64,000 nucleotides of DNA from Adenophora triphylla var. japonica (lineage: Eukaryota > Streptophyta > Magnoliopsida > Asterales > Campanulaceae). A program made the position numbers and the translations under genes. The DNA lies in assembly GCA_022495995.1 (NCBI GenBank), contig JAFEMH010000751.1, positions 434,001-498,000 on the forward strand. Direction: 5' to 3'. Position 1 is the first letter of the stretch. The number at the start of each line of letters is the position of its first letter. This document shows, in pieces, positions 23,401 through 33,360 of the stretch. The notes beneath the pieces are model-generated. The model saw only the letters and a program-made list of their open reading frames with translations, did no database searches and had not been told where the DNA came from.

Positions 23401-23588
23401 AGAAAACCTCCATTGTTATACCAAAGAGGTCCGTACGGACCAGGTTGGCATTTTACAGTTCCCAGATTTTGACTGGGTTAAAAACCCGAGGCCCCCTTCA
23501 TTTCTTCTTCTTCAGTTCGTGCATCCGAGAGAGAGAAAACCTCCATTGTTATACCAAAATCCTCCATTTTTAGCTTGAATTGTTCGCA
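23401..23588 (+). promoter_or_regulatory. Upstream region of the PMD-like gene
   Basis: GGTCCGTACGGACC is at 23428-23441, with a weak TTAAAAA box near 23479. The 25-bp segment starting agaaaacctccattgttata occurs twice, at 23401-23425 and 23536-23560. The gene start is at 23589. Confidence 0.5.
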
Positions 23589-26530
23589 ATGGCAGAAGGA
23601 TCTCGGAGAGGTCGTCGACAATGCAGTCAAGAAGTGATCGAGCAACGGATGGAGCTCCAAAGAAATTGGATCTCCTTTGTTCCATCTTCGAAGAACCCGG
23701 ATGTATTATATCCGAATCCGGAGGTGCACAATCATCGATCTAGGAACGTCGGGGAGGTAAGAAATCAATTTTGTCTTGATTCCCTGCTTGAATTTTTGAA
23801 TGCTAGAACTAGGTTTTAGTTTTTCGCATTTTGGGGCTTTTGTTATTTGCCATGCCTTTTGTGGAATTCTTGATGAATTGTTGAAATTGGGCATGTAAAA
23901 ATTGTGAGTATGTGAATTTTGTGCAGAAATGTGTAGATTAGCTCTTATTTGTGAAAATAAAGTGCCTCTCTAATGAATTGCATGCTTTGGTGTTTTGTAC
24001 CTTATGCTTTTTATGTATGTACAATGTGGGAAAAATTGTCTTGTAGGGACAAACTTTGTAGAAAAAATGTGACATGTGCCGTGTTTTGTGACGGGTTTTG
24101 TCTGAAAGTACGTGCCGTGTAGGGACGGACTTTTCTTTTGAAAATGTGTTATGCAGTGTGTGCCGTGTTTTTGGGTGACGGACTCTGTGGGGAAAGTATG
24201 TGCAATATGTGTCGTGTTTTGTGACGGGTTATTTTGAAAATGTGTCGTGTAGGGCTTAATCCCTCTTTTGAGAAAATTTGTACAGTGTGTGCCGTGTTTT
24301 TGTGACGGACTGCATGGAAAAATTATGTATAATGCATGTCGTGTTTTGTGTCGAGTTGCATGTAAAAATTATGTGCAATATGTGCCGTGTTTTGTAACGG
24401 GATATATGTGCTTTGCCGTGTTGGGATAGTCTTTTGTGCTTTGATTTTCTTTTGGTATTTTGCATTAAGTACTGTGACTGACGTACCTTTGCTGTGTTTA
24501 CCTGCAGGATGAGGGGCTCTTGGCTGGGAAAGCCAAGAAGATGAAGACTCGGGGATCGCTCGAGGCTGTTGTTGAGTTGTGGCAGCGGATTCCGGACATT
24601 TCTGTGGATGGCAGGCCGAGCCCCAGGAGGCTGGTCTATGCTTCTGGCCTGGGCGTGTTCGTGGAGAACTTGGCCGGGGTTTCTGGCACGAGGAAGAACA
24701 AGAGCGTCTTCCTTGGCCTTTCGGAGTATTGGTGGGATACCACCCACACCTTCCATCTGAGCTGGGGAGAGGTGATGGTGATGCCCACGGACTTTGCTGC
24801 TATCATCGGGCTTTCCTTCAAAGGAGGGCCAGTACGTTGGCGAGATATGATTGCCGAGGACGTGCTGACTGAGCTGCTGGGCTTTGTGCCTGTTCCTCAC
24901 AGGGGTCTTGGCATGTTGTATAGTGATGTTGAGATGAGGATCACGGCCAGTATTGGGGCCTATGTTCGGGGTACCGGCCAGGTGATGGCGGAGCAGCTGG
25001 CGCGCTCCTTCCTGTGGTTTGCGCTTTCCGAGACTTTGTTCTCGAACCACTCGACTACGGCTCCTTTTGCTCTGCTGGAGAGCTTGATCGATTTGGAGAG
25101 AGTTTGTGATATCTCTTGGGGCGAGGCGGGCTTGGCCGAGCTTTACTTCTCCTTGGATCGGTTCAGCAGGGGTGTGGCCAGTTCCTTGGCTTGTTTTGAT
25201 TTTGCTTTGGAGGTATGAGTTCATTGCTGTTTTTGATTTAGCAACTTGTCGTTTATCTGTTTTCTTTTGCACTGAGCCTTTTCTGCTTTTGTCATAGGTG
25301 TGGTTCTATGAGATCTTTCAGTGCTTCCTGTGGGATAGAGATCCTGGGGCCATAGCAGCGTATTCCGCTATGTTAGGATGGGCCCGCCCGGCGAGGAGGA
25401 GGAGGACCAGCAGGGGTAAGCTCACGATTTCCTACGGGGAGGTACAGGAGCATTTGGAGAGAGATAGCCCGGAGAGGTTTATTCTGTATCCTTGGGCTCG
25501 ATATGAGGCCGATGATTTCGAGGGGGCTCCCCTGGTGACGGTGCAGCAGAAGATGCTGCGGGGCCTGACTTGCAACGTCATGTATTTGGGAGAGCGGGTC
25601 TTCTGTCAGCATGACCCGGGTATGCTTCCCTTGGCTCTGAGGGACCCTCCTTTTGGGATGTTGGATTCCCGGGATATGGACGTGTTGGATTTTGAGAGGT
25701 ATCTTGGTGGCGTGGGTGCCGAGGAGTTTGTTTTGTATCGAGAGGAGTATGGGGCCTTTGTGAGGAGGAAGTTGAGGACGCCACAAGTGTTGACCAGGGA
25801 GAGGGAGGCTGGTCCGCAGGGTCCCCAGAGGTTCCGGTGCCTGGGCCAGACTTTACGTATGTTCGTGGGGATTCCTCGAGGAGGAGGGTATCTGTACCCA
25901 TCCCTGAGCAGGCTCCTCCTGCCTACCTAGTGGATCCTGATAGACCGGTGAGTGTGCTTACTCTTTTCCATCTTGGCATCTTTTCTGTATTTTTCTCTTT
26001 TTGTTGTTGAGTATGACTGTATTGTTGAGCGTTTCTTTGGCTGCTTGCTTGTGCAGGTCCCGGGGAGGGCGTTTGACATGCTGACCCGCCGTTATGTGGC
26101 GATGCGGTCTTTCGCGAAGAAGATGGCGTCGAAGATGTCTTGCCGGTCTTCGCGACGTGTGCCGGCGTACACGCCGATGCCTTCGAGGCATTCTGTAGAT
26201 GTTCCTCCACCGAGAGCCGAGCCGGAGCCACAGCAGGAGGGACCTTTGCGGGGGCGGCATAGCATGGATGCCGGGACGTCTTCGGGAGCTCCGAGGTCGC
26301 AGACCCTTTACCAGTTCTTTCCTCCGCAGGATGCACAGGGTGAGGGTTCGTCAGAGCCTTCCTTCTTTGACCCTTTCGTCGGATTTGATCCTTCTGATTA
26401 CTTTGAGTACCAACCTCCGGAGGGGGCTCAGTACTCTGATGATGAGGATGTGGCTGGCGACTTCACCGGGATGCCCGACTTTTCGCTTGATGATCTTGGG
26501 GAGGATGATGATGCTGAAGAGTCGGATTAG
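23589..26530 (+). pseudogene. Plant mobile domain (PMD)-like gene, four exons, one frameshift
   Basis: Predicted exons are 23589-23756, 24508-25212, 25298-25947 and 26057-26530. All three introns have GT/AG ends (gtaag, gtatgag, gtgagt; acceptors ctgcag, catag, tgcag) and all are phase 0. Exon 2 carries the PMD hallmark THTFHLSWGEVMVMPTDFAA followed by IIGLSFKGGPV. Plant PMD proteins include MAIN/MAIL1 (genome silencing and stability), and PMD genes are known to be captured by transposons. Exon 3 is one base short: the reading frame changes near 25757-25765, after which a Glu-rich linker runs cleanly into exon 4. With that base the product would have about 665 residues. Exon 4 has a basic start and a very acidic C-terminus (GEDDDAEESD). 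The gene is antisense to Z's pol. Function in the element is unknown; modulation of silencing is a guess. Confidence 0.75.
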
Positions 26531-26871
26531 GGCTCATTTGCTTTCCCTCTTTCCGTATCTTCTCTTTTTTTTTTTTTTAGCAACAGACATTTATGGGTAC
26601 CTGTAATAAAACACTTGTATTTGCATGGCAAAAGTATTTCATTTTAAGATGTAATGTCGTTTTTGTGATTCCCGGGAATTGTCCTAGGAATGGTTGCTAT
26701 ATATATATTTTTTTATTTGTGCATGCCACGTGAGCTGGGAGTGCGTTTGTGGGTAGTGTATGTTTGCCGGAAATGGCTTTGGCCAGTGTTTGGGCAGTTT
26801 GGAGCAAGGTCCTGCTGGGAACAGTGGTTGTTATCTTGTTTCTTTGAGAAAGTGGGGCCAAGATGCAATAA
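26531..26871. other. Intergenic stretch between the two antisense genes
   Basis: This is the 3' end region of the PMD-like gene, with an aataaaa-type signal near 26602 and T-rich runs, followed by sequence leading into the next promoter. I see no ORF worth keeping. Confidence 0.4.
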
Positions 26872-27033
26872 GGTCCGTACGGACAGACCTAGGTTGCAAA
26901 GAGGTCCGTACGGACCAACCTTGCTTTTGGGAAGGAAATAAATGCTTTCCAGTGTCTGGTCTTTCCCCATTCCCCATTTGCAGCCATTTTCGAGCTTTCT
27001 CCCCCATTTTCTCTAGGAACCTCCATTTTTGCC
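26872..27033 (+). promoter_or_regulatory. Upstream region of the DUF7745-like ORF
   Basis: GGTCCGTACGGAC(A/C) occurs at 26872-26885 and 26903-26916. An AAATAAAT TATA-like stretch follows near 26937 and the ATG is at 27034. The last bases before the ATG (cctccatttttgcc) echo the PMD gene leader (cctccatttttagc), so the two promoters are related. Confidence 0.5.
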
Positions 27034-28557
27034 ATGGATTCTTCGTACGTTCCCAGAATTTTGCCGAGGCTTTCGCAGGAGAGGCAAGCACACTTCCTTG
27101 AGCAGCTGAAAATGTGGATGCGACGCCGTATGAGGCATCAGAGACGGGCTTTCGAGGTAAGGTTTCGTCTTTGCTCGATTTGGTCTTTTAAGGAGTTGGT
27201 TCCTGATTGGGAGTTGTTGCGGGCTGCCGCAAAGTTCTGGGATGTTAGGAGGCATGTGTATTGCTTTTCCTACAATGAAATGGTGCCCACTTTAGAGGAT
27301 TTTCGAGCTTTGATTGGAGGACCGGAGGTGGAGGCCATCTCGCTTCCTTTGATTGGTGGTGCTGCTGTTAGTGTGAAGCTTGCAGGCTTTCTTCATACTT
27401 CGTTGGAAGAAGTGCAGGGCATGATCCTTTATTCGGGTCATATTGACATTTCTGAGCTGCCGGAGCGGTTTATGGTTGATGATGAGAGTGATGTCTCTTG
27501 GGACGCATTTGCCTTGTGCGTGATGGCGACGCTTTTCATGGTCAGCTCCCTTGGCATTTGCGATGGCGCTTTGCTAGATGTGGTTGGGCACTGCAGAGCA
27601 GGAGAGGATATTGTCCCGTTGGTGCTGGGGGAGACTCTTCATGGTATTGACCGTCTGGCGACTGGGGATCGATTCATGAGAAGGGGAAGCCCCGCTTTGC
27701 TCACCTTGTGCCTGCGAGAGAGACTTCATGCCATGCCCGAGGCTCCGACGTCGTTTAGCCCATGGTCATTTGCTCAGTGACCTCTTGTGTTGGATATGGA
27801 TCAGTCCGCCTGGGAGAGATGGATGACATAGCTTGGTACGCATCAGATCCGTTGGTGGGTTCCTCACTGGGGGATTGAGACTAGGAGGGTCTTTCAGGAA
27901 GGGTCCTATGTCGTCAGAGTTCCAGGTTTGTCTTGGTCCTCCTTCTATATTCCGTCGCTTGTTTCCCGGCAGTTCGGGATGAAGCAGGAGCCTTTATTGG
28001 GCTGGGATGATCTTGCTACTACGGAGATAGCTCCTCTTTGTATGGCAGCTCCAGGTGCTTTCTTGTATTTTCTGAGGGTATGGAAGTATTCCACTTTCCC
28101 TCCTGTGGTGCTCCTTAGACGTCGGGAGAGTGTCGTATTGACGACTCAGTACCTGGCCTGGTATGAGCAGCGTGTTGGGCAGTCCCAAGTAGCTTTGGAG
28201 AGCAGGCGTGTAGCGATTCTGGGACCAGGTTGCCATAGTAGCTATTGCCTTAGGAGTGCCGAAGCCTGGTCTGACCCTCAGGATTTTACGGGAGACACTT
28301 TATTTGACTACGAGACCAGAGTTGACCGACTGACGAGGAGAGCTCCTCTTTTACAGACTCGCAGGGAGGAGATCCGAGCCGAAGCACGGGCGAATGAAGC
28401 CCTGAGGGCTGCTGGATTGTTTGACTCTATGGGGAGGACCCCTGATCTCGGACTGAGAGACGCAGAGTTGGTTCGCGTGGAGCGAAAGAAGACTCGCCGA
28501 GGACGAGGGAAGAAAGGGAAGAACGGCGAGGGGACAAGCGCAGAAGGCGCGGAATGA
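27034..28557 (+). pseudogene. DUF7745-like accessory ORF with two in-frame stops
   Basis: One frame runs from ATG 27034 to TGA 28557 (about 507 codons), broken only by TGA at 27778-27780 and TAG near 27829-27831. Both can be single C to T changes (CGA to TGA, CAG to TAG). The N-terminal half has the pattern W.LL.AA.KFWD followed by YNEMVPTLEDFRALIG, which I associate with DUF7745 proteins that are common in plant genomes near gypsy elements. The C-terminus is strongly basic (KKTRRGRGKKGKNG), suggesting nuclear or nucleic-acid binding. It is the second antisense gene of Z. The reaction or partner is unknown. Confidence 0.65.
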
Positions 28558-29339
28558 CCTCCTAGGTATCCATTCATTGCATTGTGAACACATTATTTGT
28601 TAAATGTATTAAGCTGTCTTTTAGCATGTTGTGAACTTGAGAGTAGACCGTGCTTGAACTCATCAAGAAATGTTTTAACCGTTAGTGATTTGTGATTTAC
28701 TTTTAAAGCTTTGTCCAGACGCAAGATCTCTTGTTTGCCTTTGTTTCTTTTGTGCACCTTGTCGGCGTCCATCTTTGGACTTTTCTGTTGCATTTGCGGA
28801 CTGAAGCAGCCTGGGCCTTGACGGCAATCCCCTTTGCTTGGGCTTTGTGCTTGGCTGGGAGGTTGAATGATCCCCTGACAAGTCGTTTTGACGGTCTTTT
28901 CCGTAGCTTCCTTGCCTCTTGTTGGCGTCGGGCTCTTGACCTCAATTTCGCAGCTTCTGCTTGAGCTTTTTTATTATTTTATTGTAATTTTTTTTTGTGA
29001 GCCCTTGCTCGAGCTCTTTTTTTTTTTTTGCAGCGCGTGAGGGCGAAGACAAGCCCCTGGCTTGGAAGTAGACATGGGTCAGTCGTTTGACGTTGAGTGA
29101 CCTCCGGGTGTCCTTTGATGTTGCCGCCGTGATTTGACCTGGTCAAGGTGACGTTGGGGGCGTGCTCTTGAAAAGTGCGTAGCTTGATGGAGGTCTTGAT
29201 CGATATTCAAACCTTTGACTTTTTTGTGTGTTTTTAGACCGGACCAATTAAGGTTGCCTACGTTCCCCCGGACTAGAGGGCTCAAGTCTGCGTAGTTCGA
29301 CACTACATGGAGTGCCAATAGATGCACAGTTGTTCTTCT
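28558..29339. other. Z spacer between integrase and antisense ORF
   Basis: This is a noncoding stretch with long T runs (28988-28997 and 29020-29030 areas). In Z's orientation it follows the integrase stop. No polypurine tract or LTR is recognised. Confidence 0.45.
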
Positions 29340-30378
29340 TTAGGCGAAGTATCTGCGAAGTTTGCTTCCGTTGACTGGATTCATGAAGGGATTGCCGTCT
29401 AGGTCTATCAGTTTCATGGCACCTCCGGAGAAGATCTTTTGAACCACGAAAGGGCCGATCCATGTTGGTTCCCATTTTCCCAGTGGGTTGGTTCGAGTGG
29501 GAGGCTTTTCTTTGAGTACCAGATCGCCTTCCCTGATGTCTCGGGACTTGGCCTTCTTGTCGAAAGCTCTCGCAATCCTGCTTTGGTAGGCTCGGACGTG
29601 TTCCGTGGCCTTTAGTCGTCGCTCGTCCAGCAGAGCCAATTCGTCATGTCGGCTTCGGAGCCATTCGACTTCGTTGACGTCATTTTCCAGCAGCACTCGG
29701 AGTGAGGGAATTTCCAGTTCAATGGGAAGGACTGCTTCCATCCTGTATGTCAGGGCGAATGGGGTTTCTCCCGTGGTTGTTCTGACTGATGTTCGGTAGC
29801 CCCAAAGTGCAAGGTGCAGCTTCTCTTGCCAATCTCGTCCTCGGGTGGTCATTTTTCGGATGATCCGTTCGAGGGTCTTGTATACTGCTTCCACGGCGCC
29901 ATTTGTTTGTGGCCGGTAAGGTGAAGACTTGTGGCATGTGATCTTGAATTCGGCCAACAGTCTGTCGCCTTCCCCTTAGAAGTGTGAGCCTTTGTCTGAT
30001 ATGACTTCATTCGGGATGCCATATCGGCAAATGATGTTCTCCTTGAGGAAATGTGCGACTTTCTTGGAGGTGAGTACCTTGTAGGACTTGGCTTCGACCC
30101 ATTTGGTGAAGTAGTCGATGGCTACTAAGATGAACTCGTGGCCAGATTCTTGCTGGCGGAGCGATTTTCCCGATGATGTCAATTCCCCAAGTGGCAAATG
30201 GCCAGGGTGTAGTCATGCAGTAGAGATCGTGGGGAGGTAGATGATTGAGGTTGGAGAACCGTTGACACTTTCGCAGCTTCGGACAAAATGGATGCAATCT
30301 GCCTCCATGGAGATCCAGTAGTAGCCCATCCTGAGAATGATTTGCATCAGGGCTCTGGCGTTCATGTGGGGAACGCAA
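29340..30378 (-). pseudogene. Z integrase core and C-terminus
   Basis: The DDE core residues can all be seen: WGIDIIGKI (first Asp, about 30180), VISDKGSHF (second Asp, about 29990) and NGAVEAVYKTLERII (Glu, about 29895). An in-frame TAA follows DKGSHF at about 29976, and two frameshifts lie between 30170 and 30280. The C-terminal part (29340-29957, 205 codons open) includes LALWGYRTSVRTTTGETPF and a C-terminal barrel-like end (GDLVLKEK..., GKWEPTWIGPFVV). Integrase inserts the cDNA into chromosomes. Confidence 0.85.
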
Positions 30379-31934
30379 GCCCCATTGTGGACTTCGTTCA
30401 TGAACTGGCTTGCTTCTTCCTGGCTGATGCAGCGTAGGAGTGGTCCTTGGTAGCGTTTCTTGTATAGCATGTCCCCAAGGATGACGAAGTGAGAGGCGAG
30501 GCGTTTTAGGGCCATGATGCTCTTGGCTTTGACCCCTTCTCTGTGTTGGCCTTCCTTGTTCATGAAGGCGGTTTCCCTGTTCTTGAGATATTGGAAGATC
30601 TGGTATATGCTGGAAATGGCGTCGGACTTGCGTCTCTTTGGCTCTTCAGCAGTTCCCAAATTCACTTTGGTTAAAACCTCCTCGGCAGCTTGGGCCCGGT
30701 TTTTCTCTCGTTTGACAACATGCTTAAAGATGTGCTTAATGTATTGTTCGTTTAATGTGTCTGCTTCTTTATCAAGTGAATCGTTATTAACTGTTTGTGT
30801 GTTAGTTAATTTATCAGTTGTTAAAGATGCAATGAGAGGATACTCGGAAAGATCGAAGCATTCATTAAGAGCATACGGGAATACATTATTGGCAATGAGT
30901 TCGTAATCTTCTGGCGTGAGGCCATCAAATGACTCGAGAGACTCAAATTCAAAGATAATGGACTCAGGATGAGTTTTGACACTGGACTCTAGGACTCGAG
31001 AGGTCAGACCAAGTTGTTCGATCATGTCCTTTTTGCTGGCAGTGGGTCCGGAGAAGGTGGCCCAGTTATTGAGCGGCAATGAGCTTGATGGGAGGCGGGG
31101 TTTGAAAGGCTTTGTGTCACCGTTCCCAATCATGGCTATCACAGAGTTATCAGAAACAAAATCGATTAGATCTGGCATCTCGATTTCTTCTTTGAAGAGC
31201 AAGTGGAGCAGTGGCTCGTTCCAAGCATCGTCTGCGGAGTCTTTTGCTTTTGCCTTGGGCATTACTAGCTCGAATGCAGACTCGTCCCGCTTGTTTAAGG
31301 CAGGAGTGTTGACAGAGATTTTTTCGAGTTCTTCTGCCAAAGAGGGGGTTTTCCCGAACCAAAACTCGTTGTGAATAGTGGTGGTCATGGATCCCGGTAG
31401 AGGCGGTGTATCGAGAAATGCTCTTCGGGCGGGATTTGGCTTGAGGCCTCTGAATCTTGCCAAGTTCCGCTGGAGCTTGTCCATGGTTGTCGGCCAGCTT
31501 TGTTTGGCATTGATCAGCTCTGTTCCCTTTCCTGGATCTTCTTCCAAGTTGCCGGCCATCTTTGTGAAGTACTTGGTCATGTCGAAGCTGTAAGGACGAA
31601 GATCGAAGATTGCGTGCAAGCCTCTTTTGCTATCTACGGAGCGTTTCCGTGCAGCTCGCTTGTCCTCCGTAATGTGTTCGGGAGTAGGAAAGTGTCCCAA
31701 GCCATGGAGGGTATTCTGTTCTTTGATATGGATGATTTGTTGGGTACCCTGATGGCGTTTTCCCAAACCGAGCCCCGGGATGTAGTTCATGTGCTTCATC
31801 ATTTTCATCGGGGGAGGGATCTTGTCCCAAATCAAAGGCAGGTCTATGTGGCATACAGGCCTTTGGGCTTTCGATGGTGATCCTGTTAGCATCATGCCAT
31901 CATCGTCGTGTTTGATCTCTAAGGCCAAGGCCAT
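30213..31934 (-). pseudogene. Z linker fused in frame to integrase zinc domain (RT and RNase H missing)
   Basis: This 573-codon frame is open throughout. It begins after protease (EIKHDDD), has a G-patch-like MNYIPGLGLGKRHQG (about 31785-31830) and LQRNLARFRGLKPN, and continues to NLGTAEEPKRR. In Y the same place (39300-39345) leads into RT. Here, at about 30626-30640, it passes straight into the integrase N-terminus, with LGDMLYKKRYQGPLLRC and an H-H-C-C zinc site (EVHNGACVPHMNARAL ... CIHFVRSCE). RT and both RNase H domains are cleanly absent. Confidence 0.8.
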
Positions 31935-32290
31935 TTGTTTGTGTTGGTCCTTTCAGTGACTATGCTATCACCGTAGATGATGGTTAGATCTGTGCCGTGG
32001 ACGAACTTTACGCATTGATGGAGAGTGGATGCCACCCCATTGATCTGGTGTAGCCAAGGGCATCCCAAGATGGCAGTGAATGTGATCGGGATGTCGATGA
32101 CTTGGAAGTCAGTCGGGACCATTTGTTTTCCGAACCACAGGTTCAAGGTGGCTATTCCCAAGACTGGGCGGGACGTTGAGTCGTATGCCTTGATTGCCTG
32201 AGTTGAGGGCTTTAGATCAGTCGCTTTGATCCCTAGCAAATCCATCATTTTGGATGGCAGGACATTCATGGATGATCCCCCATCTACCAA
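31919..32290 (-). pseudogene. Z aspartic protease
   Basis: The active site is VDGGSSMNVLPSKMMDLLGI and the C-terminal motif is ILGCPWLHQINGVASTL. The frame overlaps the upstream segment by a frameshift near 32284. It is homologous to the second protease of Y (37560-37860). Confidence 0.8.
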
Positions 32291-32580
32291 AACCCGAGGG
32301 AGCGGCGCTCGTCCAGTTGAACTGTTATGTAGAGAGGCTCATTAAGGTCAGCCCCAAATTTTGGAAGGTGGAGCTCTGTGAAAGTGATGATGTTGCTGTA
32401 ATTAATGTTGCCAATCATCTGAACTGCTTCATCAGGTGTCACCGTGATGGGAACCATGGTCTGGGCCAGGCTTTCTTCCAACTTGAGCTTGTGCGGGTAA
32501 GATGAAGTGAGTAAGGACCAGAGCGAGATGTTAGCCTGAGTGCGCTTGAGCTGTGTTAAGACAGGATCTTCGGCGTGCAT
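32284..32580 (-). pseudogene. Z pre-protease segment
   Basis: DPVLTQLKRTQANISLWSLL and EAVQMIGNINYSNIITFTEL match Y at 37270-37510. Upstream of 32580 homology stops, so gag is deleted and the leader is joined directly to this point. Confidence 0.75.
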
Positions 32581-32589
32581 TGGGATGGA

Positions 32590-33360
32590 AGGGATTACTC
32601 GGGCAGAGTTTCGGCGTGCGTTGGGATTGTAGGCTGCGTTCGGGCAGAGGTTCGGCGTGCGTTCAAGCTACCGGTTTGACACGGAAAGAGCCGGGACACC
32701 TTGGGAAAGACCAGGCAAGGCCTCGGAGTACCACGAGGGGCCTCAGAGTACCTCGAGAGTGCCTCGGGGCAGCGCGGGAGCGTCGCGGGAGCGCTCGGAG
32801 AGGCTTCGGAGCACCACGAGGGAGCTCGGAAGGCCTCGGAAGGATCCGAAAGGGGCCGGGATTGCCCCGAAGGGTCTTAGAGGGGGAGCCTGAAGGCTTA
32901 GGGAGAGAAGAGAAGAAGGAGGTGTGAATGAAATGGGAGGGGGAGCCCTCTATTTATAGTGGTAGATTTCGTGCAAAGAGGTCCGTACGGACCTTGTAGG
33001 TTATCCATAATTTTAGTTTTCCTCGATTTGAGGGAATCTGTAACAATTGTGAATATTCTGGAATGATGGTGTCCCCTGTGCAAAGAGGTCCGTACGGACC
33101 ATCTTAGCATGCAAAGAGGTCCGTACGGACCAACCATGCATGGGGGTAATGATTTTTTCCGGGATTTGAGGGAATATTGTGGACTTTAATGGGATTCAGT
33201 AATTATTGCAACAAGGAGGTCTGTATGGACCACTTATGCTTTTCCAATTTCCTGAAAATTCCCAAAAGCTCCTTTTGTCCCTTTTTATCCCATAAAGGCT
33301 CCTCCCTTGGTTTGGCTGAGGGTTTTTGAGGGTTTTTGAGTACTAGAGGTCTTCGAGACT
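32590..33360 (-). promoter_or_regulatory. Z LTR promoter region and GC-rich leader
   Basis: On the minus strand a TATAAATA box lies at 32951-32958. Upstream of it (higher coordinates) GGTCCGTACGGACC occurs at 32980-32993, 33087-33100 and 33118-33131, with a decayed copy at 33218-33231. Downstream is a strongly GC/CpG-rich leader (32690-32900) with repeated cctcggagtaccacgag-like units and ttcggcgtgcg units. LTR ends were not found, so the limits are approximate. Confidence 0.6.

Larger units (their letters stand above)
23399..33360 (-). mobile_element. Z: Tat-type element with antisense accessory genes
   Basis: Read right to left, it has an LTR promoter region (about 32590-33360), a pre-protease segment, protease, G-patch-like segment, linker, integrase and a spacer. 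It then carries two genes on the opposite strand (27034-28557 and 23589-26530). Extra ORFs between integrase and 3' LTR, often antisense, are a known trait of the Tat lineage. The palindrome GGTCCGTACGGACC is shared by the LTR promoter and both antisense genes, which ties them together. A 3' LTR is not recognisable at the left edge. Confidence 0.7.

Noticed and set aside
24256..25272. 338-codon open frame on the minus strand
   Set aside because: It lies antisense to PMD exon 2 and spans an exon-intron border of a better supported gene. Its Arg/Gln/His-rich composition is what a GC-rich coding strand gives in reverse.
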